Of a stretch of 20,592 nt of DNA, positions 1-8,919 are shown piece after piece. The position numbers and the translations under genes are program-made. Under the pieces are notes generated by a model. It was not told the DNA's origin. It ran no database searches and was given only the letters and a program-made list of their open reading frames with translations. Origin of the DNA: Cacconaster sp045599325. Lineage in GTDB: Bacteria; Bacteroidota; Bacteroidia; Bacteroidales; UBA932. Position 1 is the stretch's first letter; every line of letters begins with the position of its first letter. The DNA lies in the NCBI GenBank assembly GCA_045599325.1, contig JAZRVT010000004.1, positions 1 to 20,592 on the forward strand, written 5' to 3'.

Positions 1-14
1 TTACGGACACTTTA

Positions 15-31
15 CCGGGGATTCGGCCCGG
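15..31 (-). terminator. weak hairpin downstream of the S9 peptidase gene
   Basis: Arms CCGGG (15-19) and CCCGG (27-31) enclose a 7-nt loop, about 20 nt after the stop of the minus-strand peptidase gene. No T-run follows on the minus strand, so this is only a possible terminator. Bases 1-49 hold no other recognisable gene part. Confidence 0.2.
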
Positions 32-49
32 CCCGCTCCACCAGGAGTA

Positions 50-1969
50 TTATAGATAGTCGTCGAAATAGGCGGTCACCTTGTCCATAAGGTGAACCCT
101 GTCTCTGCCCCGCACATTGTGCGGATGAGTCGGATACGGGAAGTAGTCAACCTGGACATTGCTCTTGATGCAGGCCTCCACGAAGCTGAGACTGTGCTGC
201 CAGACCACAGTGTCATCAATGACCCCCTGGCAGATGAGAAGCTTCGCCTTCAGGTCCTTCGCACGCGGAATCAGGCTAGTGGCAGCAAACCCGTCAGGAT
301 TCGTCGCCTCAGTCTCCATATACCGCTCCCCGTACATTATCTCATACCACTTCCAGTCAATCACAGGTCCTCCGGCGACAGCCACCTTGAACACTTCAGG
401 ATAGTTGACAGCAAGAGATATTGTCATAAAGCCGCCGTAGCTCCAGCCGTGGACGCCGATGCGTTCGCAGTCAACCCAAGGATGCGACATCAGCCATTTC
501 ATCCCCTCCATCTGGTCCTCCATCTCAACCCTGCCGCAATACTTATGGATAGCCTTCTCATACTCCGCCCCGTGATTAGGAGTGCCCCGGTTGTCCATAG
601 TGAATACAACGTAGCCCTTCTGCGCCATCAGAATGTCCCAGCGCGACATACCTCCGCAGTAACGGTCAGTTATCAGCTGGTTGTGAGGGCCGCCGTAAAC
701 ATAAAGAATGACAGGATACTTCTTCGACGGGTCGAAGTCCAGCGGGTAGACGATGCTGTAGTGGTTGTCAAAGCGGCCGTCAGCGCTCTTGACCGTGCCT
801 GTCCCGATGCGGCAGTTAGTCAGCAGCGGGCTCGGGTCAGCAGCACGGCTCACCTCCTCAGCCTTCTTTCCGTCCGTAGAGCAGTATTTCACAACCTGCG
901 GTTCGTGCAGAGAGGAATAGACATCCACGAAATGCTTCCCGTCAGGGCTGATGGAGCAGCTGTGCCAGCCGGCATCCTGCGTCAGGCGAAGCTTCTTTCC
1001 GTTCTTCATATCGACCCTGAAGAGATGGCGGTCGACGGGCGACACCTCAGCGGAATAATAATAGATATAGCGGCCCCTCTGCGCCACGAACTCCACATCC
1101 GCATCCACATCAGTCAGGCGTTGCGGCAGGAACTTGCCGGAGGCGGAACAGAGATAAAGATTGAAATATCCGTCGCGGTTGTCCGTACGGTAGAGGAACT
1201 TGTCGGGGTCATCATCCAGAAAGATGAGAGGGTCCTGCGGTTCGACGAAGCGGTCGTTCTCCTCAGTGAGCAGAGTGCCGAAGCAGTCACCGGTGGCCGG
1301 GTCGTAGCTGTTGAGGTGCACGTGCTTCTGAGCGCGGTCCAGCACCTGGATCCAGATCCTGTCGCCGGCAGGGCTCCAGGTGATATTGGTCAGATAGCGG
1401 TCGGCATCGAAATCCGTGACCTTCATCCAGACAGTCTCCCCGCTTGCAATGTCATATACCCCGAGAGAGACAACCTCCGACGCCATTCCGTTCATAGGGT
1501 AGCGGATATAGCGCGCCCCTCCGGTGCGGGAGCCGATGTCGACCAGAGGATACTGTGAGACCCTGCTCTCGTCCTTGCGGTAGAAGGCAATCCTGCTGCT
1601 GTCAGGCGAAACGAAGATTCCACCGTTTATGCCGAACTCATTGCGGCTTACGCTGGAACCGCAGACAATGGCCGGGTCATCATATGATGTGATGGCGTGC
1701 TCCACACCGTCCTTATCCCTGAAATACAGATTATTGCCCTTTGTATAAGCGAACGGCGCGGGCTTTTGCGGAGCGCCGGCGCCAAGAACCATCTGCTTTC
1801 CGTCGTCAGACCAGTGCCACAGGAACTTCGGCACCGTCATCCCCTGTCCGAGGACAGCCTCCTCCATTGTCATCACTCTCCTCTCCTGCGCTGAAGCAGG
1901 CACCGTTGTCTGAAATGCGGCCGCGATGAGAATCAGACAGGCGGCTCTTATAAGTCCTATTTTTGTCAT
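50..1969 (-). CDS. S9 family serine peptidase, dipeptidyl peptidase IV-like, secreted
   Basis: The 639-aa product is a prolyl-oligopeptidase-clan (S9B/C, DPP4-like) exopeptidase that would remove N-terminal dipeptides from peptides in the periplasm or outside the cell. A signal peptide covers about residues 1-28, ending ASAQ. The N-terminal beta-propeller (about 40-390) includes a DESRV segment near residue 133. The C-terminal alpha/beta hydrolase domain has the nucleophile in GWSYGG (Ser510), the acid in GVIDDTV (Asp585/586) and the likely histidine in PHNVRG (His617). At 639 aa it is somewhat shorter than the roughly 720-740 aa usual for Bacteroidales DPP4, but no frameshift is visible. The ATG directly precedes the signal peptide. 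It diverges from the DUF2461 gene; a one-mismatch -7 element (TAACTTAG) lies at 1999-2006. Exact specificity (Xaa-Pro, Xaa-Ala or other) cannot be read from the sequence. Confidence 0.9.
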   Translation of the reverse strand: MTKIGLIRAACLILIAAAFQTTVPASAQERRVMTMEEAVLGQGMTVPKFLWHWSDDGKQMVLGAGAPQKPAPFAYTKGNNLYFRDKDGVEHAITSYDDPAIVCGSSVSRNEFGINGGIFVSPDSSRIAFYRKDESRVSQYPLVDIGSRTGGARYIRYPMNGMASEVVSLGVYDIASGETVWMKVTDFDADRYLTNITWSPAGDRIWIQVLDRAQKHVHLNSYDPATGDCFGTLLTEENDRFVEPQDPLIFLDDDPDKFLYRTDNRDGYFNLYLCSASGKFLPQRLTDVDADVEFVAQRGRYIYYYSAEVSPVDRHLFRVDMKNGKKLRLTQDAGWHSCSISPDGKHFVDVYSSLHEPQVVKYCSTDGKKAEEVSRAADPSPLLTNCRIGTGTVKSADGRFDNHYSIVYPLDFDPSKKYPVILYVYGGPHNQLITDRYCGGMSRWDILMAQKGYVVFTMDNRGTPNHGAEYEKAIHKYCGRVEMEDQMEGMKWLMSHPWVDCERIGVHGWSYGGFMTISLAVNYPEVFKVAVAGGPVIDWKWYEIMYGERYMETEATNPDGFAATSLIPRAKDLKAKLLICQGVIDDTVVWQHSLSFVEACIKSNVQVDYFPYPTHPHNVRGRDRVHLMDKVTAYFDDYL

Positions 1970-2019
1970 AACGCCTATGATAGATTTGTTGCAGACGACT
2001 AAGTTACGCTATTTTTCCC

Positions 2020-2027
2020 TAACTTCG
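2020..2027 (+). promoter_or_regulatory. -7 promoter element of the DUF2461 gene
   Basis: TAACTTCG matches the Bacteroidota TAnnTTTG element with one mismatch. It ends 7 nt before the ATG at 2035, so the transcript would start at or within a few nt of the start codon. No convincing -33 TTG is seen. Confidence 0.45.
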
Positions 2028-2034
2028 TGGTGTT

Positions 2035-2721
2035 ATGGAACAATTGCTCGAATTTCTGCTCAATCTCCACGCGAACAACAACAAGGCGTGGTTCGACGCC
2101 CACAGGGCCGGCTACACACAGGCAAAGAACACCTTCAGCACACTGGCGATGCAGCTGGTGGACGGTGTGCGCACCTTCGACAGCACCATCGGGCCGCTGA
2201 CGCTGCCGGAATGCACCTACCGCATCAACCGTGACATCCGCTTCTCGCCTGACAAGCGCCCGTACAAGACCCATTTCGGCACCTTCATCTGCCGCGGCGG
2301 CAGGAAATCGGGCTACAGCGGCTACTACTTCCATATCGGCATAGCAGACGGCGACGCCTACCCTGACGGCCACATCGTGGCTATCGGGAACTATTTCACA
2401 GAGCCCAAGGTGCTGAAGGTCCTCCGCGAGGACATCGATATGGGCGGCGGCGATTTCGACAGAATCATAAAGTCAGCTGACCCCAGGCTCTATCTAGACC
2501 AGGACCAGAAACTGAAGAATGTCCCGCGGGGTTTCGAGCCGGGCACCCTCAACGACGAGTATCTGAAACTGAAGAACTACTGTCTCTGCTTCAATCCGGA
2601 CAGGGATTTCATCCTCGACAGGAATCTTGTCGGGAACCTGCTCGAGATATTCCGCACAGCCACCCCTCTGCTGGACTTCGTCAACCGGGCGATAGACTGG
2701 TGCAGGGAGCAGCAGCCCTAA
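2035..2721 (+). CDS. DUF2461 domain-containing protein (TIGR02453 family)
   Basis: The 228-aa soluble protein has no signal peptide or membrane segment. It shows the two hallmark blocks of DUF2461: an N-terminal NNNKAWFDAHRAGY segment (about residues 14-27) and a conserved RINRDIRFSPDKRPYKTHFG block (about 63-82). The family is widespread and its biochemical role is not established, so I assign none. The gene stands alone on the plus strand, diverging from the S9 peptidase. Its TAA stop overlaps the TAG stop of the convergent TetR gene by two bases (2719-2720). The ATG at 2035 is just downstream of a -7-like element, with no Shine-Dalgarno sequence. Confidence 0.88.
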   Translation: MEQLLEFLLNLHANNNKAWFDAHRAGYTQAKNTFSTLAMQLVDGVRTFDSTIGPLTLPECTYRINRDIRFSPDKRPYKTHFGTFICRGGRKSGYSGYYFHIGIADGDAYPDGHIVAIGNYFTEPKVLKVLREDIDMGGGDFDRIIKSADPRLYLDQDQKLKNVPRGFEPGTLNDEYLKLKNYCLCFNPDRDFILDRNLVGNLLEIFRTATPLLDFVNRAIDWCREQQP

Positions 2722-3329
2722 TCCTTCCTGATCGAATACCTTGCCTCAAGGATCCGCACCATCTCCCTCTTGCGGGAGACCAGATATTCATCAATCCACT
2801 GCGGGTCCAGTCCGGCGACATTCTCGAGAATCGGAATTGTGAGGAAAGGTGTGGTGGCAAGCGTGAGGACTGTATTGTAGATGTCAGTCATCGTGCACTC
2901 AGCCACCGTGCCTTCTGCGATATACTTTTCAAGGCGCTTCGAATGCATTCCGATGCTGTCACGGCAGACGGTCTCGAACGCCTCCCTGTAGCGCAGCAGG
3001 AAGTCGGGGTGAGTCCTCGAGATATCGCTCAGCAGATACGGGAACCTGCGGTCTTCGTTCATCTTGTCGAAAATCACCTCCGCGGCAGCGATCGAGACAC
3101 TGACGACATCGCCGTCCGCGCGCATCAGCGGCTTCAGACTGCGGAGCAGCTCATAGACGTGGTTGTCCAGAATCTGTATGAAGAGCCGCTCCTTGGTCCT
3201 GAAGTAATAGTTGACCATCGCGTGGGTGACATCAGCCCTCTTGGCAATCACCGCTGTCGATGTTGCGTCATAGCCGTTCCTGAAGAATTCCTCCTCAGCA
3301 GCCTTGAGTATTTCCTCCTCCTTTGTCAT
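2718..3329 (-). CDS. TetR/AcrR family transcriptional regulator
   Basis: The 203-aa regulator has an N-terminal TetR DNA-binding domain (about residues 4-50): EILKAAEEEFFRNGYDATS leads into the helix-turn-helix, and the typical MVNYYFRTKERLF recognition-helix segment follows. The C-terminal helical ligand-binding/dimer domain (about 51-200) is variable, as in the family. It sits last in the TolC-MFP-RND cluster, 10 nt after the RND stop, and by family precedent should repress that operon. The palindrome at 8903-8916 is the best candidate operator. A consensus TAACTTTG element overlapping the RND stop and ending 5 nt before this ATG suggests separate, near-leaderless transcription as well. The inducing ligand is unknown. 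Its stop overlaps that of the convergent DUF2461 gene. Confidence 0.93.
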   Translation of the reverse strand: MTKEEEILKAAEEEFFRNGYDATSTAVIAKRADVTHAMVNYYFRTKERLFIQILDNHVYELLRSLKPLMRADGDVVSVSIAAAEVIFDKMNEDRRFPYLLSDISRTHPDFLLRYREAFETVCRDSIGMHSKRLEKYIAEGTVAECTMTDIYNTVLTLATTPFLTIPILENVAGLDPQWIDEYLVSRKREMVRILEARYSIRKD

Positions 3330-3334
3330 AAGGA

Positions 3335-3342
3335 CAAAGTTA
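3335..3342 (-). promoter_or_regulatory. internal -7 promoter element of the TetR gene
   Basis: Read on the minus strand, TAACTTTG is a perfect TAnnTTTG match. It overlaps the RND stop codon (3340-3342) and ends 5 nt before the TetR ATG. The 16-nt string TAACTTTGTCCTTATG differs by one base from the PIG-L promoter/start at 10200-10215. No clear -33 box is seen upstream. Confidence 0.5.
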
Positions 3343-6300
3343 GCATTTTTCCGCTGACTTCCTGTGGAATATCTTGTAAACGACAGGAACCACCACGAGA
3401 GTCAGCAGTGTGGAGAGCGTCATACCGCCGATGATGACCCAGCCGATTCCGTTCCTCAGCTCAGCGCTGGATCCGGATGCCACGGCAACAGGTATCATAC
3501 CGATGACGGTCGAGAGAGCAGTCATCAGAATCGGCCTGGTGCGGAGCCTCACCGCCTCGATCAGGGCAGCGTTGATCTCCATACCTTCACGCAGCCGCTC
3601 GTTCGCGAAGTCCACCAGCAGAATCGCATTCTTTGCCACAAGGCCCACCAGCATCACGAGGCCAAGCATCGCATAGATGTTGAGAGAGGTTGCCGAGAGC
3701 GCAAGGGCCAGAACCGCTCCGAGGATGGAGAACGGGATTGAGAACATCACCACGAGAGGGTCCACCCAGTTGTTGTAGAGGAGCACCATCGCGAGATACA
3801 TCAGTATTATGGAGAGGAGCAGCGCCACGGCGAAGACTCCCATCGAATCCATCATCGACTTCATATCGCCCACTGTTTCGAGCGTGACACCCATCTGCTC
3901 GGCCTTAGGGGTGACCTTAGCGAGGAACTCCCTGGAAGCCTCACCTGCCGAGACGCCCACCACGTTCGCCCCGATTGTGACGCAAGGGTTGCGGTTGTAT
4001 CGCTCGAGCCTGTTCGGTCCGGTGCCGATACGGACGTCCGCAAACTGGCCCAGGGTGACGCGGCTTCCCTGCTGGTTGATGAAGCAGAGTCCGGAGACGT
4101 CGTCGATGTTGCTGCGGTAGAACTTGTCCGCACGGATATTGATGTTGTACTCATAATCGTCGCGGACGAATTTCATAGAGGTGTTGCCCTGGAAAGCCAT
4201 CTGCAGAGTCAGTCCCACATTGTCAAGGGAGAGCCCGAGAGCGGACATCTTGTCCCTGTCGACCACGACGTCGACCTCAGGCCTGCCGCTGCCGGTGGAG
4301 AGGTGCTGCTGCAGTGTGCCCGGAATATTCTTCATCTCGAGCAGGGCATACTCTCCGAAGAGAGCGACAGAGTCGGCCTTGGCGCCTGAGATGACATACT
4401 CGATATCCGCGCTGTTGCCGGACCCGTGGAGAGATGCCGCATAGACATCCACTTTTGCGTCCACAAGATAGTCCGTGAGCTCGCGTCTCATCCCTGAGAT
4501 GTACAGGTGGACCGACTTGCTTCTTTCGGACGGCGGCACCATCTTCACCTTGAGTTCGGCGAGGTATGGTGTTCCCTGATTGCTTTCATTGTTGCTGCTG
4601 GTGAGGCCGGCCATCGAGACCACCTCTGTGATCTCTTTCTGGTCAAGCAGCCAGGCTTCGGCGCGCGCCACCTGCAGGGCTGATTCCTCTATGGATATGT
4701 CCTTAGGCATTTCCAGAAGGACCGTGAATTCGCTCTGGTCGACCTTAGGCATGAACTCGAAACCCACGAAACCCATCGGGAAGAGGGCGCACACGAGCAC
4801 TGTGAGAGCTATGACTGCGATGCCCACCCATCTCTTACGGTTGAGGGCCTTGCCGAGAAGGGCTGCCACCCAGTCGCCGAAGCGCTGGACAATCTTTTCA
4901 AACCAGATGAGCACCCTGCCCCATACAGTGCTGCCGTCAAGGGTGTCAACTTTGCCGAAACGTGATGTGAGCAGCGGAACCAGGGTAAGTGCCGAAAGCA
5001 GGCTGAAGAGGATCGCGAAGATGATGACACCGCAGAACTGCCTCAGGATGTCGGACACGAGGCTGTTTGTGAGGGCGATCGGGAGGAACACGATGACCAG
5101 CACGATGGTGACTGTGACTACCGTCACGCCGATCTCACGCATCGCGTCCTCTGTCGCCTTGAGCGCGCTCTTGCCCATCTCCATATGGCGGCATACATTC
5201 TCGATGACGACGATAGCGTCATCCACCAGCACACCTATCACGACGGAGAGGCCGAGGAGCGACATTATGTTGAGGGTGAAGTTGAAGAGCTTCATCCCGA
5301 TGAACGCGCCTATGAGGGATAGCGGCACGACCAGCATCACTATCAGAGCGTTTCTCCAGTTGTGGAGGAAGATGAGGATGACGAATGTCACGAGCAGGAT
5401 TGCGAGGATGAGGTCCTCGATGACCGAGCGGATGGATTCGCGGGTGAAGTCCGAGGAATCTGAGACTTTCCTGATTGACAGTTCCGCTCCGCTGTAGCGG
5501 GCCTCGAGCTCTGAGATGGCCTCTGTGACCTTGTCGCTGAGCTCGATGGCGTTCGCATCCTCCTGCTTGAAGATGTTGACCAGCACAGCATCCTCGCCGT
5601 TGACGCGCGCAAGCGCGTTGACGTCGGCGGCCGCCTCAACCACATCTGCGATGTCGCAGAGACGGATCTGTGTGCCGTTCGGCATCGTCATAAGCACCAG
5701 GTTGCGGATCTCCTCAACACTCTGCAGCTTGCCGGAAAGGCGCACGGCGGTGTTGGTCTTGCCATCCCTCAGGCTTCCTGTAGGGAAATCGAGGTTGGCG
5801 CTCCTCAGGACGCCCAGGACCTGGACCGGAGTGATTCCGATCTCACGCATCACGCCCATATCCATATTTACCTGAATCTCGCGCGGATGCTCGCCCACGG
5901 TCTCGACTTTCGCCATTCCCGGGATACGCTGGAGCTCCGGAATCAGGCTGTGCTCCACCAGGTCGCTGAAGTCGGTGGCCTCAAGATTCGAGCTGACGGC
6001 GAGAGTGATGACCGACCTTGCATCCACGCTGATCTCATTGATGATCGGGGAAAGGATGGCTGAAGGAAGCTGCGCCTTCTTCGCGTCAATCTTGTTCTGC
6101 GCATCCTTGATCGCCTTCTCGATGTCTGTCCCGTAGGTGAAGGAGACGAAGACCATTGACATTCCCTCGAACGAGTATGACCTCATCGACTCCACTCCGG
6201 ACATACTTGACAGCACATCCTCGAGTTTCACGGTAAGTGAGCTCTCGACCTCTGTCGGTGAAGCGCCCGGATATATGACCTGCACGTTCAGGGACGGAGG

Positions 6301-6423
6301 TGTGAATTTCGGCATCAGCTCGGCCTTCATTGAGGAATAGCCGAGGAAGCCCAGTATGCCGATCACCAGGAAGAGGACGATGACATAGACAGGGCGCTTG
6401 ATTGAAAGATCTGAAATCTTCAT
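3340..6423 (-). CDS. RND-family efflux pump, inner-membrane permease (AcrB/HAE1-like)
   Basis: The 1027-aa product is a full-length proton-driven RND permease, forming the inner-membrane part of a tripartite exporter with the two genes upstream. It begins with the typical ISDLSIKRPVYVIV first membrane segment, followed by a large periplasmic loop. Membrane segments from about 333 on include GVLVDDAIVVIEN with the proton-relay pair Asp401/Asp402. A second periplasmic loop (about 560-860) follows, then the C-terminal bundle with GLVAKNAILLVDF, where Lys931 matches the essential lysine of AcrB. Pumps of this type export drugs, bile salts or other amphipaths; the substrate here is unknown. The gene lies 12 nt after the MFP gene and 10 nt before TetR. 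It is the only gene in the window with a canonical Shine-Dalgarno site. Confidence 0.96.
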   Translation of the reverse strand: MKISDLSIKRPVYVIVLFLVIGILGFLGYSSMKAELMPKFTPPSLNVQVIYPGASPTEVESSLTVKLEDVLSSMSGVESMRSYSFEGMSMVFVSFTYGTDIEKAIKDAQNKIDAKKAQLPSAILSPIINEISVDARSVITLAVSSNLEATDFSDLVEHSLIPELQRIPGMAKVETVGEHPREIQVNMDMGVMREIGITPVQVLGVLRSANLDFPTGSLRDGKTNTAVRLSGKLQSVEEIRNLVLMTMPNGTQIRLCDIADVVEAAADVNALARVNGEDAVLVNIFKQEDANAIELSDKVTEAISELEARYSGAELSIRKVSDSSDFTRESIRSVIEDLILAILLVTFVILIFLHNWRNALIVMLVVPLSLIGAFIGMKLFNFTLNIMSLLGLSVVIGVLVDDAIVVIENVCRHMEMGKSALKATEDAMREIGVTVVTVTIVLVIVFLPIALTNSLVSDILRQFCGVIIFAILFSLLSALTLVPLLTSRFGKVDTLDGSTVWGRVLIWFEKIVQRFGDWVAALLGKALNRKRWVGIAVIALTVLVCALFPMGFVGFEFMPKVDQSEFTVLLEMPKDISIEESALQVARAEAWLLDQKEITEVVSMAGLTSSNNESNQGTPYLAELKVKMVPPSERSKSVHLYISGMRRELTDYLVDAKVDVYAASLHGSGNSADIEYVISGAKADSVALFGEYALLEMKNIPGTLQQHLSTGSGRPEVDVVVDRDKMSALGLSLDNVGLTLQMAFQGNTSMKFVRDDYEYNINIRADKFYRSNIDDVSGLCFINQQGSRVTLGQFADVRIGTGPNRLERYNRNPCVTIGANVVGVSAGEASREFLAKVTPKAEQMGVTLETVGDMKSMMDSMGVFAVALLLSIILMYLAMVLLYNNWVDPLVVMFSIPFSILGAVLALALSATSLNIYAMLGLVMLVGLVAKNAILLVDFANERLREGMEINAALIEAVRLRTRPILMTALSTVIGMIPVAVASGSSAELRNGIGWVIIGGMTLSTLLTLVVVPVVYKIFHRKSAEKC

Positions 6424-6427
6424 TCTT

Positions 6428-6434
6428 CCTCCTT
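6428..6434 (-). promoter_or_regulatory. Shine-Dalgarno site of the RND gene
   Basis: On the minus strand AAGGAGG lies 4 nt before the ATG at 6423, in the 12-nt gap after the MFP stop. It is unusual here because no other start in the window has a well-placed SD; a GGAGG at 14760-14764 is only 1 nt from its ATG. It may boost translation of the pump within the operon. Confidence 0.6.
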
Positions 6435-6435
6435 T

Positions 6436-7491
6436 TTACTGTTCATCCACAACTCTGACCGCGGTGCCGTCTGAAATGTTCATCAGTCCCGCCATCACGA
6501 TCTTTTCGCCTTCGCTGAGGCCTTCCTGTATCTCGATCCTGTCACCGTACATATCGCCGAGGGTGACAGCGCGGCCGACAGCCCTGCCGTCCTCCACGAC
6601 ATAGACCTTCGCGGAGAGCACGCTGCCCACCACAGCCTTTCTCGGGATGAGTATGCAGGAGCGGCTTTCAGGCGACTCGAAGCTGACCTTGAGATACATT
6701 CCGACGTGAAGCTCCGGATCCTTGTCCATCAGCACCTCGACAGGGTAGTTCAGGCCCCTGTCGGTCTTGATGCCCACATTCCTGACCGTTCCGCTGAAGA
6801 CCTTGCCGGACGCCTCCCCTTCTGCAGCGGTGACTTTCTGGCCTTTTGTGACAAGACGGGCCTTCGATTCGGAGAGGTTGCATATCACTTTGACCTTGCT
6901 GTCATCCACAATCTCGAAAAGCGGCACGCTTGGAGCGATCAGGGCCCCGAGCTCCACGAAACGGTTGTTTATGGTGCCGCTGATCGGAGCCTTGACGACA
7001 GCGTTGTCGTATTTCCACTTGCTCATGACATAGCGGCTCTCGGCTGCGACAAGCTGTGTCCTGATGTTGTCGAGCTGCTGGCTTGTGATGCCGCCTGCCT
7101 CAAAGGATTTTGAGAAGCGCTCCTCATCCTTCCTGAGGGCGTCGTACGCAGCCTTCGCGGCCTTGTAGTCCGCTTCCAGCAGTTCCGTGTCAATCTTGAG
7201 AAGCGGAGTGCCCTTGCTGACGCGGCTGCCCTTGTCCACGTAGATGGCGACAACGCGGCCGCTTATCTCAGAGACGAAGTTGAGCTCCCTGTCCGCCTGG
7301 GCGAGACCGTTTGAGGTGAAGGTGCGGCTGTTGTCCTCCGCTGTGACTGTATATGTGGTGACGACCTCTTCACTGCCAGCCCTGGCGGCCGATTCGGTCT
7401 GCTCTTTCATTTTCTTCTTGTTGCCGGCAAGTATGAGAACGACTGCCGCGACGGCGAGAATGCCGATTACGATTCCTGTTATCTTTTTCAT
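6436..7491 (-). CDS. RND efflux system periplasmic adaptor (membrane fusion protein)
   Basis: The 351-aa HlyD/AcrA-type adaptor bridges the RND permease and the TolC-like channel. A hydrophobic N-terminal segment (about residues 4-22) has no lipobox cysteine, so the protein is probably anchored by an uncleaved helix. The first half of the lipoyl domain is at about 73-101 (EISGRVVAIYVDKGSRVSKG), the alpha-helical hairpin at about 102-162, and the second lipoyl half at about 166-195 (VKAPISGTINNRFVELGALI). The beta-barrel and membrane-proximal domains extend to the C-terminus. It starts 8 nt after the TolC-like gene and ends 12 nt before the RND gene, so the three are surely co-transcribed. Confidence 0.95.
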   Translation of the reverse strand: MKKITGIVIGILAVAAVVLILAGNKKKMKEQTESAARAGSEEVVTTYTVTAEDNSRTFTSNGLAQADRELNFVSEISGRVVAIYVDKGSRVSKGTPLLKIDTELLEADYKAAKAAYDALRKDEERFSKSFEAGGITSQQLDNIRTQLVAAESRYVMSKWKYDNAVVKAPISGTINNRFVELGALIAPSVPLFEIVDDSKVKVICNLSESKARLVTKGQKVTAAEGEASGKVFSGTVRNVGIKTDRGLNYPVEVLMDKDPELHVGMYLKVSFESPESRSCILIPRKAVVGSVLSAKVYVVEDGRAVGRAVTLGDMYGDRIEIQEGLSEGEKIVMAGLMNISDGTAVRVVDEQ

Positions 7492-7499
7492 AGCTTCTG

Positions 7500-8867
7500 T
7501 TATTTCATTATTTCACTGATTGTACCCTCAGCCTTCTTGAGGTCGAGATATGCCTTGATGCAGTTGTTCACTGCATTGACGTAGTTAACCTGGGCCTGGA
7601 TTTCCGACGATGAAGCATTCAGAAGGTCCGACAGGTTCGCTATGCCTTCGTTGTAGTTGCTTTCGGTCACGCGGAGCACATCGAGAGCCAGCTCCTTGTT
7701 GCGCTTCTGAGACTCAAGGGAATTACGGTTCTGGTCCATCTGCATCCTGGCGTTGGAATAGCCCATCGTCAGGGTCTGCCTCAGCATCTGCTCGTCACGG
7801 AGCGACTTCTCGATCTCGATGTTGGCTTTCTTTACTTTGGCAGCCTTGGACATACCAGTGAAGAGCGGCATCCTCATATTGACGGAGACCATCGAAACCG
7901 GGAAGTGGTGGTAAGTCTCGCCGTAGAAATGGTCACCCATATAGTTCTGGGAATAGGTGCCGGTGAGAGTGAATGCAGGGAGCGCTTCGGCCACCGCAGA
8001 CTTGCGCTGCAGCCTCAGCATATTCTGCTGCTGCCTGAGCATCCGCATCGGCAGTTGCCTGTCAACCTCGAAGAAGCGTGCAGACTCACGGCTGACGATC
8101 TCCTCAACAGCATCCATATCAACAGGCTCCAGCACTATCTCGTCAGTCATAGGGAAACCCATCTCAAGCTTGAGCAGGTTCTTCTGGACTTCCAGGGCCT
8201 GGGCAAGGGCCGTCTTTTCAGTTTCCATATTGACTCTGGCCACAGAGAGGCGGTCCGCATCGACCTTCCTGACGATACCCAGCTCGCGGTTGGCCTCCAT
8301 TATGCCCTCCATACGCTTCATCACTTCCAGACTTTCATCAAAAAGTCCCATCGAGTACTCAAGCACCTGTGCATTATAGAAGAGGGAGGCTGTTCTGGCA
8401 ATCACATCCTGAGTGTCAGCCTCGATGCCCGAGCGTGCCATCTCCTCAGCCCCCTTTGCTATCTCCAGCGCGCTGAAGAGAGAGAAGTTCAGCAGCTGCT
8501 GGGTGAGCGAGACTCCCCAGTTCGCACTGAGGTCCATACCCATCGTGACAGTCATATACTTCCGTGCGTCCGGGTCCCGCATAGGCTCCGGCATCATCGA
8601 GTTGACAAAGTTAGGCATCGCGATGGTTGTCTTCTGGATGTTGTAAGTAAAGCTTCCCGAGCCGTTGAGCTGCGGCAGCAGCGCGCCTGTGATCTCCCGT
8701 CTGGACTGTGCCGCCGACTCCATCCCCAGCCTGTCTTTCTGCAGGGAGGTGTTGTTCTCGACTGCATATTGCAGGCACTGTTTGAGGGAGAGAGGGCCTC
8801 CGAAGTCCTGGGCCGAGACGCCCAAAGGAAGCATCAAAAGAAGGAACAAAGATATTATTCTCCTCAT
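7500..8867 (-). CDS. TolC-family outer-membrane efflux protein
   Basis: The 455-aa product is the outer-membrane channel of the tripartite pump. It has a signal peptide of about 20 residues ending GVSA before QDFGG, then LSLKQCLQYAVENNTSLQ, the typical start of an OEP repeat. Long coiled-coil helices and two repeats follow, the second ending in the NYNEGIANLSDLLNASS and NAVNNCIKAYLDLKKAEG segments characteristic of TolC proteins. I chose the ATG at 8867; an in-frame TTG six bases upstream only adds two residues before the signal peptide. It is the first gene of the OMF-MFP-RND-TetR operon and is preceded by a strong promoter and a palindrome. No Shine-Dalgarno is present. Confidence 0.94.
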   Translation of the reverse strand: MRRIISLFLLLMLPLGVSAQDFGGPLSLKQCLQYAVENNTSLQKDRLGMESAAQSRREITGALLPQLNGSGSFTYNIQKTTIAMPNFVNSMMPEPMRDPDARKYMTVTMGMDLSANWGVSLTQQLLNFSLFSALEIAKGAEEMARSGIEADTQDVIARTASLFYNAQVLEYSMGLFDESLEVMKRMEGIMEANRELGIVRKVDADRLSVARVNMETEKTALAQALEVQKNLLKLEMGFPMTDEIVLEPVDMDAVEEIVSRESARFFEVDRQLPMRMLRQQQNMLRLQRKSAVAEALPAFTLTGTYSQNYMGDHFYGETYHHFPVSMVSVNMRMPLFTGMSKAAKVKKANIEIEKSLRDEQMLRQTLTMGYSNARMQMDQNRNSLESQKRNKELALDVLRVTESNYNEGIANLSDLLNASSSEIQAQVNYVNAVNNCIKAYLDLKKAEGTISEIMK

Positions 8868-8902
8868 AATCAATAATTTATTTGAATATTAACATATCTG
8901 TC

Positions 8903-8916
8903 TAACGACATCGTTA
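8903..8916. promoter_or_regulatory. candidate TetR operator at the efflux promoter
   Basis: TAACGA and TCGTTA form a perfect inverted repeat with a 2-nt centre, located 3 bp downstream of the efflux -7 element and therefore across the expected transcription start. The position is right for a repressor site, and the operon encodes a TetR protein. Binding is inferred, not shown. Confidence 0.55.
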
Positions 8917-8919
8917 ATG

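Noticed and set aside
92..1558. Long plus-strand open frame (488 codons) opposite the S9 peptidase
   Set aside because: It is a shadow of the GC-rich minus-strand gene; the translation is low-complexity (V/R/A/H-rich) and shows no domain, while the opposite strand has a complete catalytic triad.
2739..2751. CCTTG-CCT-CAAGG hairpin after the DUF2461 stop
   Set aside because: Five-bp stem with a 3-nt loop and no T-run, inside the TetR coding region; likely chance.
4580..5497. Plus-strand 305-codon frame opposite the RND gene
   Set aside because: Ser/Thr/Arg-rich shadow translation lying wholly inside a gene with clear RND motifs.
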